Part shown: piece after piece, positions 1-7,807 of the stretch | Layout of the letters: each line of letters opens with the position of its first letter | How positions within the stretch are numbered: position 1 is the first letter of the stretch | NCBI GenBank assembly: GCA_946886075.1 | Contig: CAMPHR010000034.1 | Location: 1-29,203, forward strand | Direction of reading: 5' to 3' | DNA length: 29,203 nucleotides | From: an uncultured Novosphingobium sp. | Lineage (GTDB): Bacteria > Pseudomonadota > Alphaproteobacteria > Sphingomonadales > Sphingomonadaceae | Translations under genes and position numbers: made by a program | The notes under the pieces: model-generated | What the model saw: only the letters and a program-made list of their open reading frames with translations | What the model was told of the DNA's origin: nothing | Database searches by the model: none

Positions 1-55
1 AACACGTGACCCCATCATTACGAATGATGTGCTCTACCAACTGAGCTAAAGCGGC
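1..55 (-). tRNA. tRNA-Thr(CGU), 5' part, cut by window edge
   Basis: Read on the minus strand from base 55, the sequence folds as the first 55 nucleotides of a tRNA. It has a 7-base acceptor strand (GCCGCTT), a D arm with GCTC/GAGC and the AGTTGGTA loop, and a 5-bp anticodon stem CATCA/TGATG. The anticodon loop TTCGTAA gives anticodon CGU, so threonine. The variable loop and first T-arm strand (ACGTG) follow, and the window then ends, so the T loop and 3' acceptor strand lie outside. The 3' end, where integrative elements usually insert, points out of the window. Confidence 0.95.
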
Positions 56-67
56 GTTGGGTGGGGC

Positions 68-96
68 CAGATAACAGCGGTTGATGCGCAGGACAA
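68..96 (-). promoter_or_regulatory. candidate promoter of the tRNA-Thr gene
   Basis: On the minus strand TTGTCC (bases 96-91) is followed after 17 bases by TATCTG (73-68), a weak -35/-10 pair placed a few bases before the tRNA 5' end. Only half of the -10 positions match the usual consensus, so this rests mainly on position. Confidence 0.3.
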
Positions 97-243
97 GCGG
101 GCATTGCATCTTCGCGTATCATCTTTGCGGGCATGCCGCTTGCCGCCTCCCTCATCGGCCGCAGCCTTCTTCACGGCATGTTTACCATCCCATGGCAGTG
201 TCGAGTCTCGGATAAGCTTTTCTTCTGGGTTAGGACCGGCCGG

Positions 244-1524
244 ATGGACACTCTGCGGGGGCAGGAAATCTCCAGTGATCAGGATGATTTCGACTATGCC
301 GACAATGGCGCGATAGAGCCGCCCAGCGAGGTGGGAACGGACGAGCGGCGCATGCAGGTGCGCGCCTATAATTATTGGGCGTCGCTGCTTGGCGACCGCG
401 CGCTGCCATCGATCGAGGACTTGTCGCCCGATCAGCTGGAGGATTTCGGCCCCAACAGCGTTCTTCTCGACTTCAGCACCGGGCTCGACAATCCGGCGGT
501 CGTCTATCTCGGCACGGCGCTGCGCCGGGAGTGCGAGGTCACCGGGTCGATCCAGTTCATCAACGATGTGCCCTCACGTTCGCTGCTCTCGCGCCTGACG
601 GATCATTATCTCCAGATCATCGCCAACGCCGCGCCCATCGGGTTCGAGGCAGGCTTCGTCAACCAGCGGGGCGCGGAGATCCTCTATCGCGGCATCCTCA
701 TGCCCTTTTCCTCCGATGGCGAGACGATCGATTTCGTCTTTGGCGTCATCAGCTGGAAGGAGTTGGCGAGCCAGGCCTTCGCTGACGAGCTTGGCCGCGA
801 AGTCGACGCTGCCTTGCGCAGCAGCAGCGCCGCCGCTCCCCTTGCTGTCGCTCCGATCTGGGCGGATGGCCCAGCAGCGGGCGAAGATGACGACACGCTC
901 GACCTGTCCGGCATGGAAAGCCCGGCGCAGGACGCCCCCCTCGCGGACTGGCTCGCCCTAGCCCGCGACGGCGCGGAGCAGGCACGCACCAGCGAAGCCC
1001 GCACCCACAGCGCCCTCTACCGCGCCATTGGTTTGGCTTATGACTTCGCGCTGATGAGCGAGGCATCGCCCGAAGACTATGCAGAGATGCTCGCCGACGC
1101 CGGGATCAAGCCCCAGGCGCGCAGCCCGCTGACCGCTGTCGTGAAGCTGGTCTTCGGCTCCACCTATGACAAGACGCGCATCACCGAATATGCGACCGCG
1201 CTTGAACATGCGAAGAGCGCCGGGCTCGGCATCGGCACTCTTGGCGACTATCTTGGCGAATATCCGGGCGGCCTCAAGGCGCTAATCCGCGACGAGCGTG
1301 CCCAGCGCCGCACTGCCCTGCCCCCGCGCACGGACCCGCGCCAGACCGCCCGCGCCGCGATGAAAGCCGCCGCGCCCATCGACCCGATCGCCATTCCCAC
1401 CGATGAAGATGGCCTCGCCGTCGTCATCGCCCGCCGGGAAGCGGATGGCACCCTCGCCATCGTCGGCGCCCTGCCCGATGGCACGGACCTTGGCCAGCGC
1501 GTGATCGTCGCCGCTGCCGCTTGA
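244..1524 (+). CDS. PAS_5-type domain protein with unknown C-terminal region
   Basis: A 426-residue protein. Residues about 38-173 resemble the alphaproteobacterial PAS_5 family (PF07310): an RAYNYW start, a PSIEDLSP stretch, a central VVYLGTALR strand, and a closing region with RGILMPF and DFVFGVISWKE. Such domains are thought to act as sensor or protein-interaction modules; the ligand is unknown. The remaining ~250 residues are Ala/Asp-rich and I recognise no domain there. No signal peptide or membrane helix is visible, so a cytoplasmic location is likely. ATG 244 is chosen because AGGA at 232-235 sits 8 bases upstream. The frame is open back to ATG 133 (37 more codons), but that extension has no clear ribosome site and its composition is unlike the rest. 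The gene stands alone: it diverges from tRNA-Thr, and glutamate dehydrogenase starts 168 bases later. Confidence 0.75.
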   Translation: MDTLRGQEISSDQDDFDYADNGAIEPPSEVGTDERRMQVRAYNYWASLLGDRALPSIEDLSPDQLEDFGPNSVLLDFSTGLDNPAVVYLGTALRRECEVTGSIQFINDVPSRSLLSRLTDHYLQIIANAAPIGFEAGFVNQRGAEILYRGILMPFSSDGETIDFVFGVISWKELASQAFADELGREVDAALRSSSAAAPLAVAPIWADGPAAGEDDDTLDLSGMESPAQDAPLADWLALARDGAEQARTSEARTHSALYRAIGLAYDFALMSEASPEDYAEMLADAGIKPQARSPLTAVVKLVFGSTYDKTRITEYATALEHAKSAGLGIGTLGDYLGEYPGGLKALIRDERAQRRTALPPRTDPRQTARAAMKAAAPIDPIAIPTDEDGLAVVIARREADGTLAIVGALPDGTDLGQRVIVAAAA

Positions 1525-1580
1525 CCGCTTGATCATTATATTTCGGACCTGAGTAACTTTATTCCATTCTCCAATTGAGC

Positions 1581-1618
1581 CTCCCCGGGTGCTGGCGCAT
1601 AACAGCCGGAGCGGGGAG
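1581..1618 (+). other. hairpin in the leader region of glutamate dehydrogenase
   Basis: CTCCCCG (1581-1587) can pair with CGGGGAG (1612-1618), and inside it GCTG (1591-1594) pairs with CAGC (1603-1606). No T-run follows, so it is not a classical terminator. It lies 74 bases before the next start and could be leader structure or chance in GC-rich DNA. I found no convincing promoter in 1525-1692. Confidence 0.35.
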
Positions 1619-1692
1619 TCGTATGGCAACGTTCCGGCGTCATCTCCGTTCTGGCAAAGTGGCACATAGCCGCAGCGGGAAGAGGGTAACGC

Positions 1693-4600
1693 ATGACGGC
1701 ACTGTCCGAGCCGAAGTCTGGCCAAGTTGACGCATCAATCCGCAAGGCGCTTGAGGCCGCGCTCGAACGGGGTGCGCTCCCGGGCGAAAGCGACGATTTC
1801 GATCATGAGGCAGCCACCGCCGCCGCCACCTTCCTCGCCCGCACCGCAGACGTCCGCAAGCCCGGCCAGCTTGCCATCGCCATCGAAACCCTCGGCGAAG
1901 GGGCGACCGGCCGCTACATGCGCATCGCCATAATCAATGACGACATGCCGTTCCTGGTGGACTCGATCGCCAACGCGCTCGCCGCCCACGACATCACGAT
2001 TTACCGCCTGCTGCATCCCGTCCTGTCAGTCGATCGCGCGGCAGGCAGCAAGCTTTCCGCCATTCTCGATGACGAAGCTCCCGGCGCTCGCCGCGAATCC
2101 ATGATCTATATCGAAGCGGACCGCGCCGATGCGAAGGGCCGCCGCGCGCTCGAAAAAGCCCTGCGCGAAACGCTCGCCGATGTCCGTATCGCCGTCGCCG
2201 ACTGGCCCCGTATGCGAGAGGCCATGAGCCGGGACGCCGACGCGATCCCCGACGGCGAAGGCGCGGCGCTGCTCCGCTGGTTCCTCGCCCGTCATTTCAC
2301 CCAGACCGGACATGAGCGCCGCCACCGTGACGGCCGGGCGGAGGATCAGCTTGGCATCTGCGCGCTGGACGACACACCCCTGCTGTCAGCAGCCTCACTC
2401 GAAGCCGCCTTCACCTGGTTCGAGGAAGGTCGGCGCAACCCGCTGATCATCAAATCCAACATCCTGTCCCGCGTGCACCGCGCCGTGCTGCTCGACCTCA
2501 TCATCGTGCCCGTGCGTGAGGGCAAGCAGGTCACGGCCCTTTCCATCCATGCGGGCATGTGGACCAGCGCTGCCCTGTCGGCCAGCCCGGACAAGGTGCC
2601 CCTGCTGCGCTCCGCCCTCTCCGCGCTGATGGACAAGTTCGGCTTCGATCCGGCGGGCCATGCGGGCAAGGTGCTGGTGCATGCGCTCACCGCCCTGCCG
2701 CATGACATATTGATCGGCTTCGATCATGAGACGCTCGAACGGCTGGCGCTCACCTTCATGTCGCTGACCGATCGGCCGCGTCCCAAGCTGGCGCTCGGTA
2801 CCAGCGCGCTCGCCCGGCATCTCTACGCCTTTGCCTGGCTACCGCGCGATGAACTCAGCACCGCCCGCCGCCTCGCGGTGCAGGACATGCTTTCGCAAGC
2901 CGCCAATGCGCCGGTGCTAAGCTGGTCGATTGCGCTGGAGGAAAGCGGCCTAGCCCTGCTGCGCATCACGCTCGACCTGCGCGACGGCGGGGTCGTGCCC
3001 GACGAGGCGCCGCTCGACCGGCAATTGAAGCAGATGGTGCGCGGCTGGGTCCCGGCCGTCGAAGAGGCGCTCACCGAAACGGAGGACCCCGGCCGCGCCG
3101 CTGCCCTCGCGCAACGCTATGCGCCCGGCTTCCCCATGGCTTATCGCAATGGCGCTGGCCCGATGGAGGCGGCGATCGACATCCGCCTGCTCCACGGCCT
3201 TGGCGGCCCCGGCGACAAGTCGATCCGCATTTATCGGAATGGCGAGGACGCGCCCGAACAACTGCGACTGAAGCTCTACAGCCACGATGTCATCGCCCTA
3301 TCGGAAGTCGTCCCGGCTTTCGAAAATTTTGGCTTCCGCGTGATCGATGAAATGACAACGGCGGTCGATGGCGGCGCGCAGGGTCATGTGCAGCGCTTCG
3401 TTCTGGAGCTTCCGCAGGGTGGCAGCGGCGATGCGGTCGTCGCCCGCGCCTCGGTCGTCACCGAAGCCATCGCGCAGGTGCTGGAGGGCCGCGCCGAAAA
3501 TGACCGCTTCAACGAACTAATCGTGACGGCGGGCCTCGCCCCCCACGCCGTCGTGCTGTTCCGCGCGCTGTTCCGCTACCTCCGCCAGACGGGCATGGCC
3601 TATGGCATGGCGACCTTCGCCGAAACACTGCGGCGCGAACAGGACATCGCCCGCCAGCTTGTCACCCTGTTCGAAGCGCTGCATGATCCGGCCATAAAGG
3701 ACGGCCCCGCCCGCGCGGAACAGGCGCAGGCGGCGATCACCGCTGGCCTCGAAAAAGTCAGCGCGATTGACGAGGACCGCGTGCTGCGCCTGCTGCGCGC
3801 CGTCATCACCGCCACCCTGCGCACCAATTTCTTCAGCAACGCGGCCGCCGAAGCGCTCGCGTTCAAGCTCGACAGCGTTCAAGTACCCGGCCTTCCCGCG
3901 CCGCTCCCATGGCGCGAAATCTGGGTTTACTCCCCGCGCGTCGAGGGCATTCACCTTCGCGCCGGGCCGATCGCGCGTGGCGGCCTGCGCTGGTCGGATC
4001 GCCGCGACGATTTCCGCACCGAAATCCTCGGCCTCATGAAGGCGCAGCGCGTGAAGAACGCCGTCATCGTCCCGACCGGCGCAAAGGGCGGCTTCTACCC
4101 CAAGCAGCTTCCCAGCCCCCAAGTCGATCGCGATGCCTGGTTAGCCGAAGGCACTGAAAGCTACCGCATCTTCATCCGCGCGCTGCTCTCCGTCACCGAC
4201 AATATCGTCAGGGGCAAGGTCCGCCATCCTGCTCAGACCGTCATCCATGACGGCGACGACCCCTATTTCGTCGTCGCGGCGGACAAGGGCACGGCGACCT
4301 TCAGCGACGTCGCCAACGCCATTGCGCTGGATCACAATTTCTGGCTGGGCGACGCCTTCGCCAGCGGCGGCTCGCACGGCTATGATCACAAGGCGATGGG
4401 CATCACCGCGCGCGGCGCCTGGATCAGCGTGCGGCGGCACTTTGCTGAAATGGGCATCGACGTACAGAGCGAGCCGGTCAGCGTCGTCGGCTGTGGCGAC
4501 ATGTCAGGCGACGTGTTCGGCAACGGCATGCTGCTGTCGAAATCGATCCGCCTACTCGCCGCCTTCGACCATCGCCACATCTTCCTCGATCCCGATCCCG

Positions 4601-6363
4601 ATCCGGCGAAAAGCTGGGAAGAACGCAGCCGCCTGTTCCAGCTGCCCCGATCGAGTTGGGACGATTATGACAAGTCGCTTATCTCCAAGGGCGGCGGCGT
4701 CTTCCCGCGCAGCCTGAAAAGCATCGCCCTCACGCCTCAGGTCCAGGCGATCCTGGGCGTCACCGACACGGAAATGGAGCCGACCGCGCTGATCGGTGCG
4801 ATCCTCAAAAGCCCCGCCGACCTGCTATGGTTCGGCGGCATCGGCACCTATGTGAAGGCCGCTGCCCAAAGCAACGGCGAAGTCGGCGACCCCGCCAATG
4901 ACCGCCTGCGCGTCAATGCGGAGGATCTGCGCGTCAAGGTCGTCGGCGAAGGCGCGAATCTCGGTGTCACTCAGGCGGCACGCATCGCCTTCTCGCTGCG
5001 GGCCGGGCGCATCAACACCGACTTCATCGACAATTCGGCGGGTGTCGATTGCTCGGATAATGAAGTAAATATCAAGATCGCGCTGAACAAGGAGATGGCC
5101 GAGGGCCGCCTGACCTTCGAGGCGCGCAACAAGCTGCTCGAAAGCATGACCGACGCCGTCGCCGACATCGTGCTGGAGGATAACCGGCTTCAGGTGCTCG
5201 GCCTCTCGATCGCCGAAAGCGGCGGCGCGGGCGACCTCGCCAGCTATGTCCGGCTCATCGAAACCTTTGAGGAAGGCGGCCGTCTTGACCGACAGGTCGA
5301 GGGCCTTGCTGCCAATGATGTGCTGCTCCGGCGCGGGCAGGATGGCCTTGGCCTCACCCGCCCCGAGCTCGCCGTCCTTCTCTCCACCGCCAAGCTCGCA
5401 CTTCAGGACTCGATCGAACAGGGCCAACTCGCCCTCGACCCCAGCATGGGTCCTGAGCTCGCCGCTGCCTTCCCCCCTGCCATGCAAAAGAAGGAAGCGG
5501 ACGCGATCGCCGCGCATACGCTCGCGAGGGAAATCGTCGCGACTAAGATCGCCAACCGCATCGTCAACCGGCTCGGCCTTATCCACCCCTTTGAGCTGGC
5601 CGAAGAGGAAGGCTGCTCGCTTGCCGATCTCGCCAGCGCCTTCCTGATCGCGGAGCGTCTCTACGACATCGGCACGCTCTGGGCAGACATCGACGCCACC
5701 GCCATGTCGGAAAGCGCCCGCCTCGCCCTGTTTGCCGATGTTGCCATCGGCGTCCGCACGCAGATCGCCGACATATTGCGCAGCCTGCCCGCAGGAACAC
5801 TGCCCGGTTCGGGCCATGCGCTGCTCGCCAAAGGCGTCGAAAAGCTCGCGCATAATGTGGACGACCTCCTCACCAGCGAGGCCTTGCGCCGCACCAACGC
5901 CGTCATCGACCGCTTGGCGTCCCTAGGCGCGCCGGAGGACCTCGTGCGCCGCACCGCCGGTCTCTTCAAGCTCGATGGCGCGGTCGGCATTGCCGCGCTG
6001 GCCGGGCAGCTGAAGGTCGATGAAGTAGCCCTCACCCGCGCCTTCACGCATCTGGGCGAAGCCGTCGGCATCGACTGGGTCCAATCGACCGCCGCCCGAA
6101 TGGCGCCGAGCGATCCTTGGGAAAGGCTGCTCATCTCCGGCGTCGCCCGCGACATGCAGCAGGTCCGGCTCGACTTCCTCGAACAGGGCGGCAAGAGCGA
6201 CGGCAAAGACATCATCGCCCATGTCGATACATGGCTCGCCCAAAAACAGCCCCGCATCACCCAATTCCGCGCCCTCGTCCAACGCGCCAAAGCCGCCGCC
6301 GCGCCCAACGTTGCGATGCTGGCGGAGATAGCTGGTCAGGCAAGGGGGCTGCTGGGGCGGTAG
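1693..6363 (+). CDS. NAD-specific glutamate dehydrogenase, large (~180 kDa) class
   Basis: A 1556-residue protein of the large bacterial NAD-dependent glutamate dehydrogenase family (L-GDH180 type, usually about 1600 residues). It oxidises glutamate to 2-oxoglutarate and ammonium in the cytoplasm, normally a catabolic role. The catalytic core starts near residue 762 with RGGLRWSDRRDDFRTE, followed by GLMKAQRVKNAVIVP and GAKGGF, the conserved substrate and lysine region. A DPDPDPAKSWEERSRLF stretch and GEGANLGVTQ (NAD-binding part) follow. The long N-terminal ~700 residues, with MPFLVDSIANAL near residue 80, match the ACT-like regulatory part of this class, and the C-terminal ~350 residues are helical. 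GAGGG lies just upstream of ATG 1693. The codons are strongly C-ending, more so than in the genes at the right end. It appears monocistronic, with a repeat hairpin 45 bases after the stop. The family assignment is secure; allosteric effectors cannot be read. Confidence 0.97.
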   Translation: MTALSEPKSGQVDASIRKALEAALERGALPGESDDFDHEAATAAATFLARTADVRKPGQLAIAIETLGEGATGRYMRIAIINDDMPFLVDSIANALAAHDITIYRLLHPVLSVDRAAGSKLSAILDDEAPGARRESMIYIEADRADAKGRRALEKALRETLADVRIAVADWPRMREAMSRDADAIPDGEGAALLRWFLARHFTQTGHERRHRDGRAEDQLGICALDDTPLLSAASLEAAFTWFEEGRRNPLIIKSNILSRVHRAVLLDLIIVPVREGKQVTALSIHAGMWTSAALSASPDKVPLLRSALSALMDKFGFDPAGHAGKVLVHALTALPHDILIGFDHETLERLALTFMSLTDRPRPKLALGTSALARHLYAFAWLPRDELSTARRLAVQDMLSQAANAPVLSWSIALEESGLALLRITLDLRDGGVVPDEAPLDRQLKQMVRGWVPAVEEALTETEDPGRAAALAQRYAPGFPMAYRNGAGPMEAAIDIRLLHGLGGPGDKSIRIYRNGEDAPEQLRLKLYSHDVIALSEVVPAFENFGFRVIDEMTTAVDGGAQGHVQRFVLELPQGGSGDAVVARASVVTEAIAQVLEGRAENDRFNELIVTAGLAPHAVVLFRALFRYLRQTGMAYGMATFAETLRREQDIARQLVTLFEALHDPAIKDGPARAEQAQAAITAGLEKVSAIDEDRVLRLLRAVITATLRTNFFSNAAAEALAFKLDSVQVPGLPAPLPWREIWVYSPRVEGIHLRAGPIARGGLRWSDRRDDFRTEILGLMKAQRVKNAVIVPTGAKGGFYPKQLPSPQVDRDAWLAEGTESYRIFIRALLSVTDNIVRGKVRHPAQTVIHDGDDPYFVVAADKGTATFSDVANAIALDHNFWLGDAFASGGSHGYDHKAMGITARGAWISVRRHFAEMGIDVQSEPVSVVGCGDMSGDVFGNGMLLSKSIRLLAAFDHRHIFLDPDPDPAKSWEERSRLFQLPRSSWDDYDKSLISKGGGVFPRSLKSIALTPQVQAILGVTDTEMEPTALIGAILKSPADLLWFGGIGTYVKAAAQSNGEVGDPANDRLRVNAEDLRVKVVGEGANLGVTQAARIAFSLRAGRINTDFIDNSAGVDCSDNEVNIKIALNKEMAEGRLTFEARNKLLESMTDAVADIVLEDNRLQVLGLSIAESGGAGDLASYVRLIETFEEGGRLDRQVEGLAANDVLLRRGQDGLGLTRPELAVLLSTAKLALQDSIEQGQLALDPSMGPELAAAFPPAMQKKEADAIAAHTLAREIVATKIANRIVNRLGLIHPFELAEEEGCSLADLASAFLIAERLYDIGTLWADIDATAMSESARLALFADVAIGVRTQIADILRSLPAGTLPGSGHALLAKGVEKLAHNVDDLLTSEALRRTNAVIDRLASLGAPEDLVRRTAGLFKLDGAVGIAALAGQLKVDEVALTRAFTHLGEAVGIDWVQSTAARMAPSDPWERLLISGVARDMQQVRLDFLEQGGKSDGKDIIAHVDTWLAQKQPRITQFRALVQRAKAAAAPNVAMLAEIAGQARGLLGR

Positions 6364-6407
6364 CCTCACCCCCACGTCGCTAGAATCATCCCCAACCCTC
6401 ACCCGTC

Positions 6408-6427
6408 ATCCCAGCGAAAGCTGGGAT
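6408..6427. repeat. REP-like palindromic hairpin (8-bp stem, GAAA loop)
   Basis: ATCCCAGC-GAAA-GCTGGGAT is a perfect 8-bp stem closed by a GAAA tetraloop. It sits in the intergenic TCATCCCAGCG...GGGATCTC context that I know as a dispersed element of sphingomonad genomes. It lies 45 bases after the glutamate dehydrogenase stop and may protect or end its mRNA. Only one copy is present here. The rest of the 6364-6550 gap shows nothing else recognisable. Confidence 0.7.
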
Positions 6428-6551
6428 CTCGTGCGGCAACGCGCCGCCTCTACCCGACCTTCACCGTCACCAAGGCTGCTGGCCCCCCACACTCTCTATC
6501 TCCACCCCACCCAACCCATACACTTTAACACAATTTCCCCCACCTACCCGT

Positions 6552-6580
6552 TTGCAATTGCGAGTCGTTCGCGTTATCCG
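6552..6580 (+). promoter_or_regulatory. promoter with iron-type operator for the PepSY-DUF2271-DUF4198-apbE operon
   Basis: TTGCAA (6552-6557) and TATCCG (6575-6580) are separated by exactly 17 bases. The spacer holds an imperfect 7-1-7 palindrome, TGCGAGTCGTTCGCG (6559-6573). The operator begins at spacer base 2, the same phase as in the siderophore receptor promoter at 13771-13799. The -10 is weak (TAT then mismatches). The spacing to ATG 6612 leaves a leader of about 25 bases. Confidence 0.55.
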
Positions 6581-6611
6581 GTCCACCTCATCATCAGGAC
6601 CGATCCGCCGC

Positions 6612-7253
6612 ATGCACGCCCCCGTTCACCTCCAGCAGCAGAAGAAAAAGAAGAAGACCTTCTGGCTGAAGCAGCTCCACAGCTGGCACTGGATCAGTTC
6701 AGCGATCAGCCTGATCGGCCTCCTGCTCTTCGCCTTCACCGGCGTCACCCTCAACCACGCCGCCGACGTTGAAGGTTCGCCGCAGACGGTTGAGAAGTCA
6801 GCGACCCTCCCCGCGCCCCTGCTGAAACAGGTCGCGCCTGACGATGGCGCCGATGCCAAAAAGCCGCTCCCCGCGCCCGTTGCCGCCTGGGTCGAAAAGG
6901 AAATCGGCTCCCGCGCGTCAGGCGAGGCGGAATGGTCCGCCGACGAAATCTACCTCGCCCTCCCTCGTCCCGGCGGCGACGGTTGGGTCTCGATCGACCG
7001 CCAAAGCGGCGCAGTGACCAGCGAAAGCACCAGCCGCGGCTGGATCAGCTATTTGAATGACCTCCACAAGGGCCGCAACACCGGCACCGTCTGGAAATGG
7101 TTCATCGACATTTTCGCTGTCGCTTGTTTCGTCTTCGCAATGACCGGCCTCCTCCTCCTCCAGCTCCACGCCGCCAAGCGCCCAAGCACCTGGCCCCTCG
7201 TCGGCGCAGGCCTCATCATCCCAACGCTTTTAATTCTCCTTTTCCTTCATTAA
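6612..7253 (+). CDS. PepSY-associated membrane protein (PepSY_TM_like type), candidate electron carrier
   Basis: A 213-residue inner-membrane protein. A basic N-terminus (QQQ then five Lys, residues 8-15) leads to LKQLHSWHW and a first membrane helix about 26-46. A soluble, PepSY-like periplasmic segment follows (about 50-160, with EIYLALPRPGGDGWVSIDRQSG and a LNDLHKGR motif). Two more helices lie at about 163-184 and 195-211. Histidines 23, 26, 49, 152 and 186 lie beside helix ends, as in PepSY-type proteins proposed to bind heme and pass electrons across the membrane. ATG 6612 is preferred over ATG 6552, because the latter falls inside the candidate promoter and adds a non-hydrophobic Arg/Ser stretch. 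AGGAC lies about 11 bases upstream. It is the first gene of a four-gene cluster; the DUF2271 gene begins 19 bases after its stop. The electron donor is not known. Confidence 0.85.
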   Translation: MHAPVHLQQQKKKKKTFWLKQLHSWHWISSAISLIGLLLFAFTGVTLNHAADVEGSPQTVEKSATLPAPLLKQVAPDDGADAKKPLPAPVAAWVEKEIGSRASGEAEWSADEIYLALPRPGGDGWVSIDRQSGAVTSESTSRGWISYLNDLHKGRNTGTVWKWFIDIFAVACFVFAMTGLLLLQLHAAKRPSTWPLVGAGLIIPTLLILLFLH

Positions 7254-7272
7254 TTCAGGGGACCAGCAGCAC

Positions 7273-7797
7273 ATGCAAAGCCGCTACAAACTCATCCTTG
7301 GCAGCAGCGCCGCCTTCGGCGCCGCCGCTTGTCCCGCCGCCGCGCAGACGCTCAACGTCAACGTCGCCATCCCGCGCCTCTCCGTCGCAGAATATCACCG
7401 CCCTTACGTCGCAATCTGGCTGGAGAAAGAAGGCGCCGCGCCCCGCACCCTGTCGGTCTGGTATGATGTCGACAAGGCAAAGGGCGAAGGCACCAAATGG
7501 CTCCGCGACATCCGCCAATGGTGGCGTGTCTCCGGCCGGTCTCTTAAAGTACCCGCCGACGGGATCACCGGCGCCACCCGCGCCCCCGGCGATCAAAAGG
7601 TCGCCTTCACAGCAGGCAAAGGGCCGCTCGGCCAACTCTCACCCGGCAACTACACGCTGGTCGTAGAGGCCGCACGCGAAGTCGGCGGCCGCGAACTGCT
7701 GCGCCTGCCCTTCAGCTGGCCAGCAAAGCCGGGCATCGTGGCCCGCGCCAAGGGCAACACTGAATTGGGGCAGGTCAGCCTCAGCGTCAGCAAATAA
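7273..7797 (+). CDS. DUF2271 protein with FMN-attachment motif (predicted periplasmic flavoprotein)
   Basis: A 174-residue secreted protein. A signal peptide (residues 1 to about 24) ends near PAAAQ; Cys20 in GAAAC is a poor lipobox because it lacks Leu at -3. The mature part matches DUF2271: beta-rich, with YVAIWLEKE, SVWYDVDKAKGEGTKWL, RQWWRVSGR and a closing PFSWP. The key feature is DGITGAT at residues 96-102, which fits the Dxx[ST]GA[ST] signature where ApbE transferases attach FMN, known from NqrC and RnfG. The predicted modified residue is Thr102 (codon 7576-7578). The transferase itself is encoded two genes downstream. I infer that the protein holds FMN covalently in the periplasm and takes electrons from the PepSY protein, possibly reducing iron delivered by the receptor encoded opposite. 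The next gene follows after 10 bases, so translation is probably coupled. Confidence 0.85.
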   Translation: MQSRYKLILGSSAAFGAAACPAAAQTLNVNVAIPRLSVAEYHRPYVAIWLEKEGAAPRTLSVWYDVDKAKGEGTKWLRDIRQWWRVSGRSLKVPADGITGATRAPGDQKVAFTAGKGPLGQLSPGNYTLVVEAAREVGGRELLRLPFSWPAKPGIVARAKGNTELGQVSLSVSK

Positions 7798-7807
7798 GGG
7801 GACTGTC

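Noticed and set aside
1..55. tRNA-Thr as an integration site for a mobile element
   Set aside because: The tRNA 3' end points out of the window, and no integrase or direct repeat is visible on the inside.
4825..5853. 342-codon minus-strand open frame inside glutamate dehydrogenase
   Set aside because: Fully antisense to conserved coding sequence with no recognisable motif; a shadow of the high GC content.
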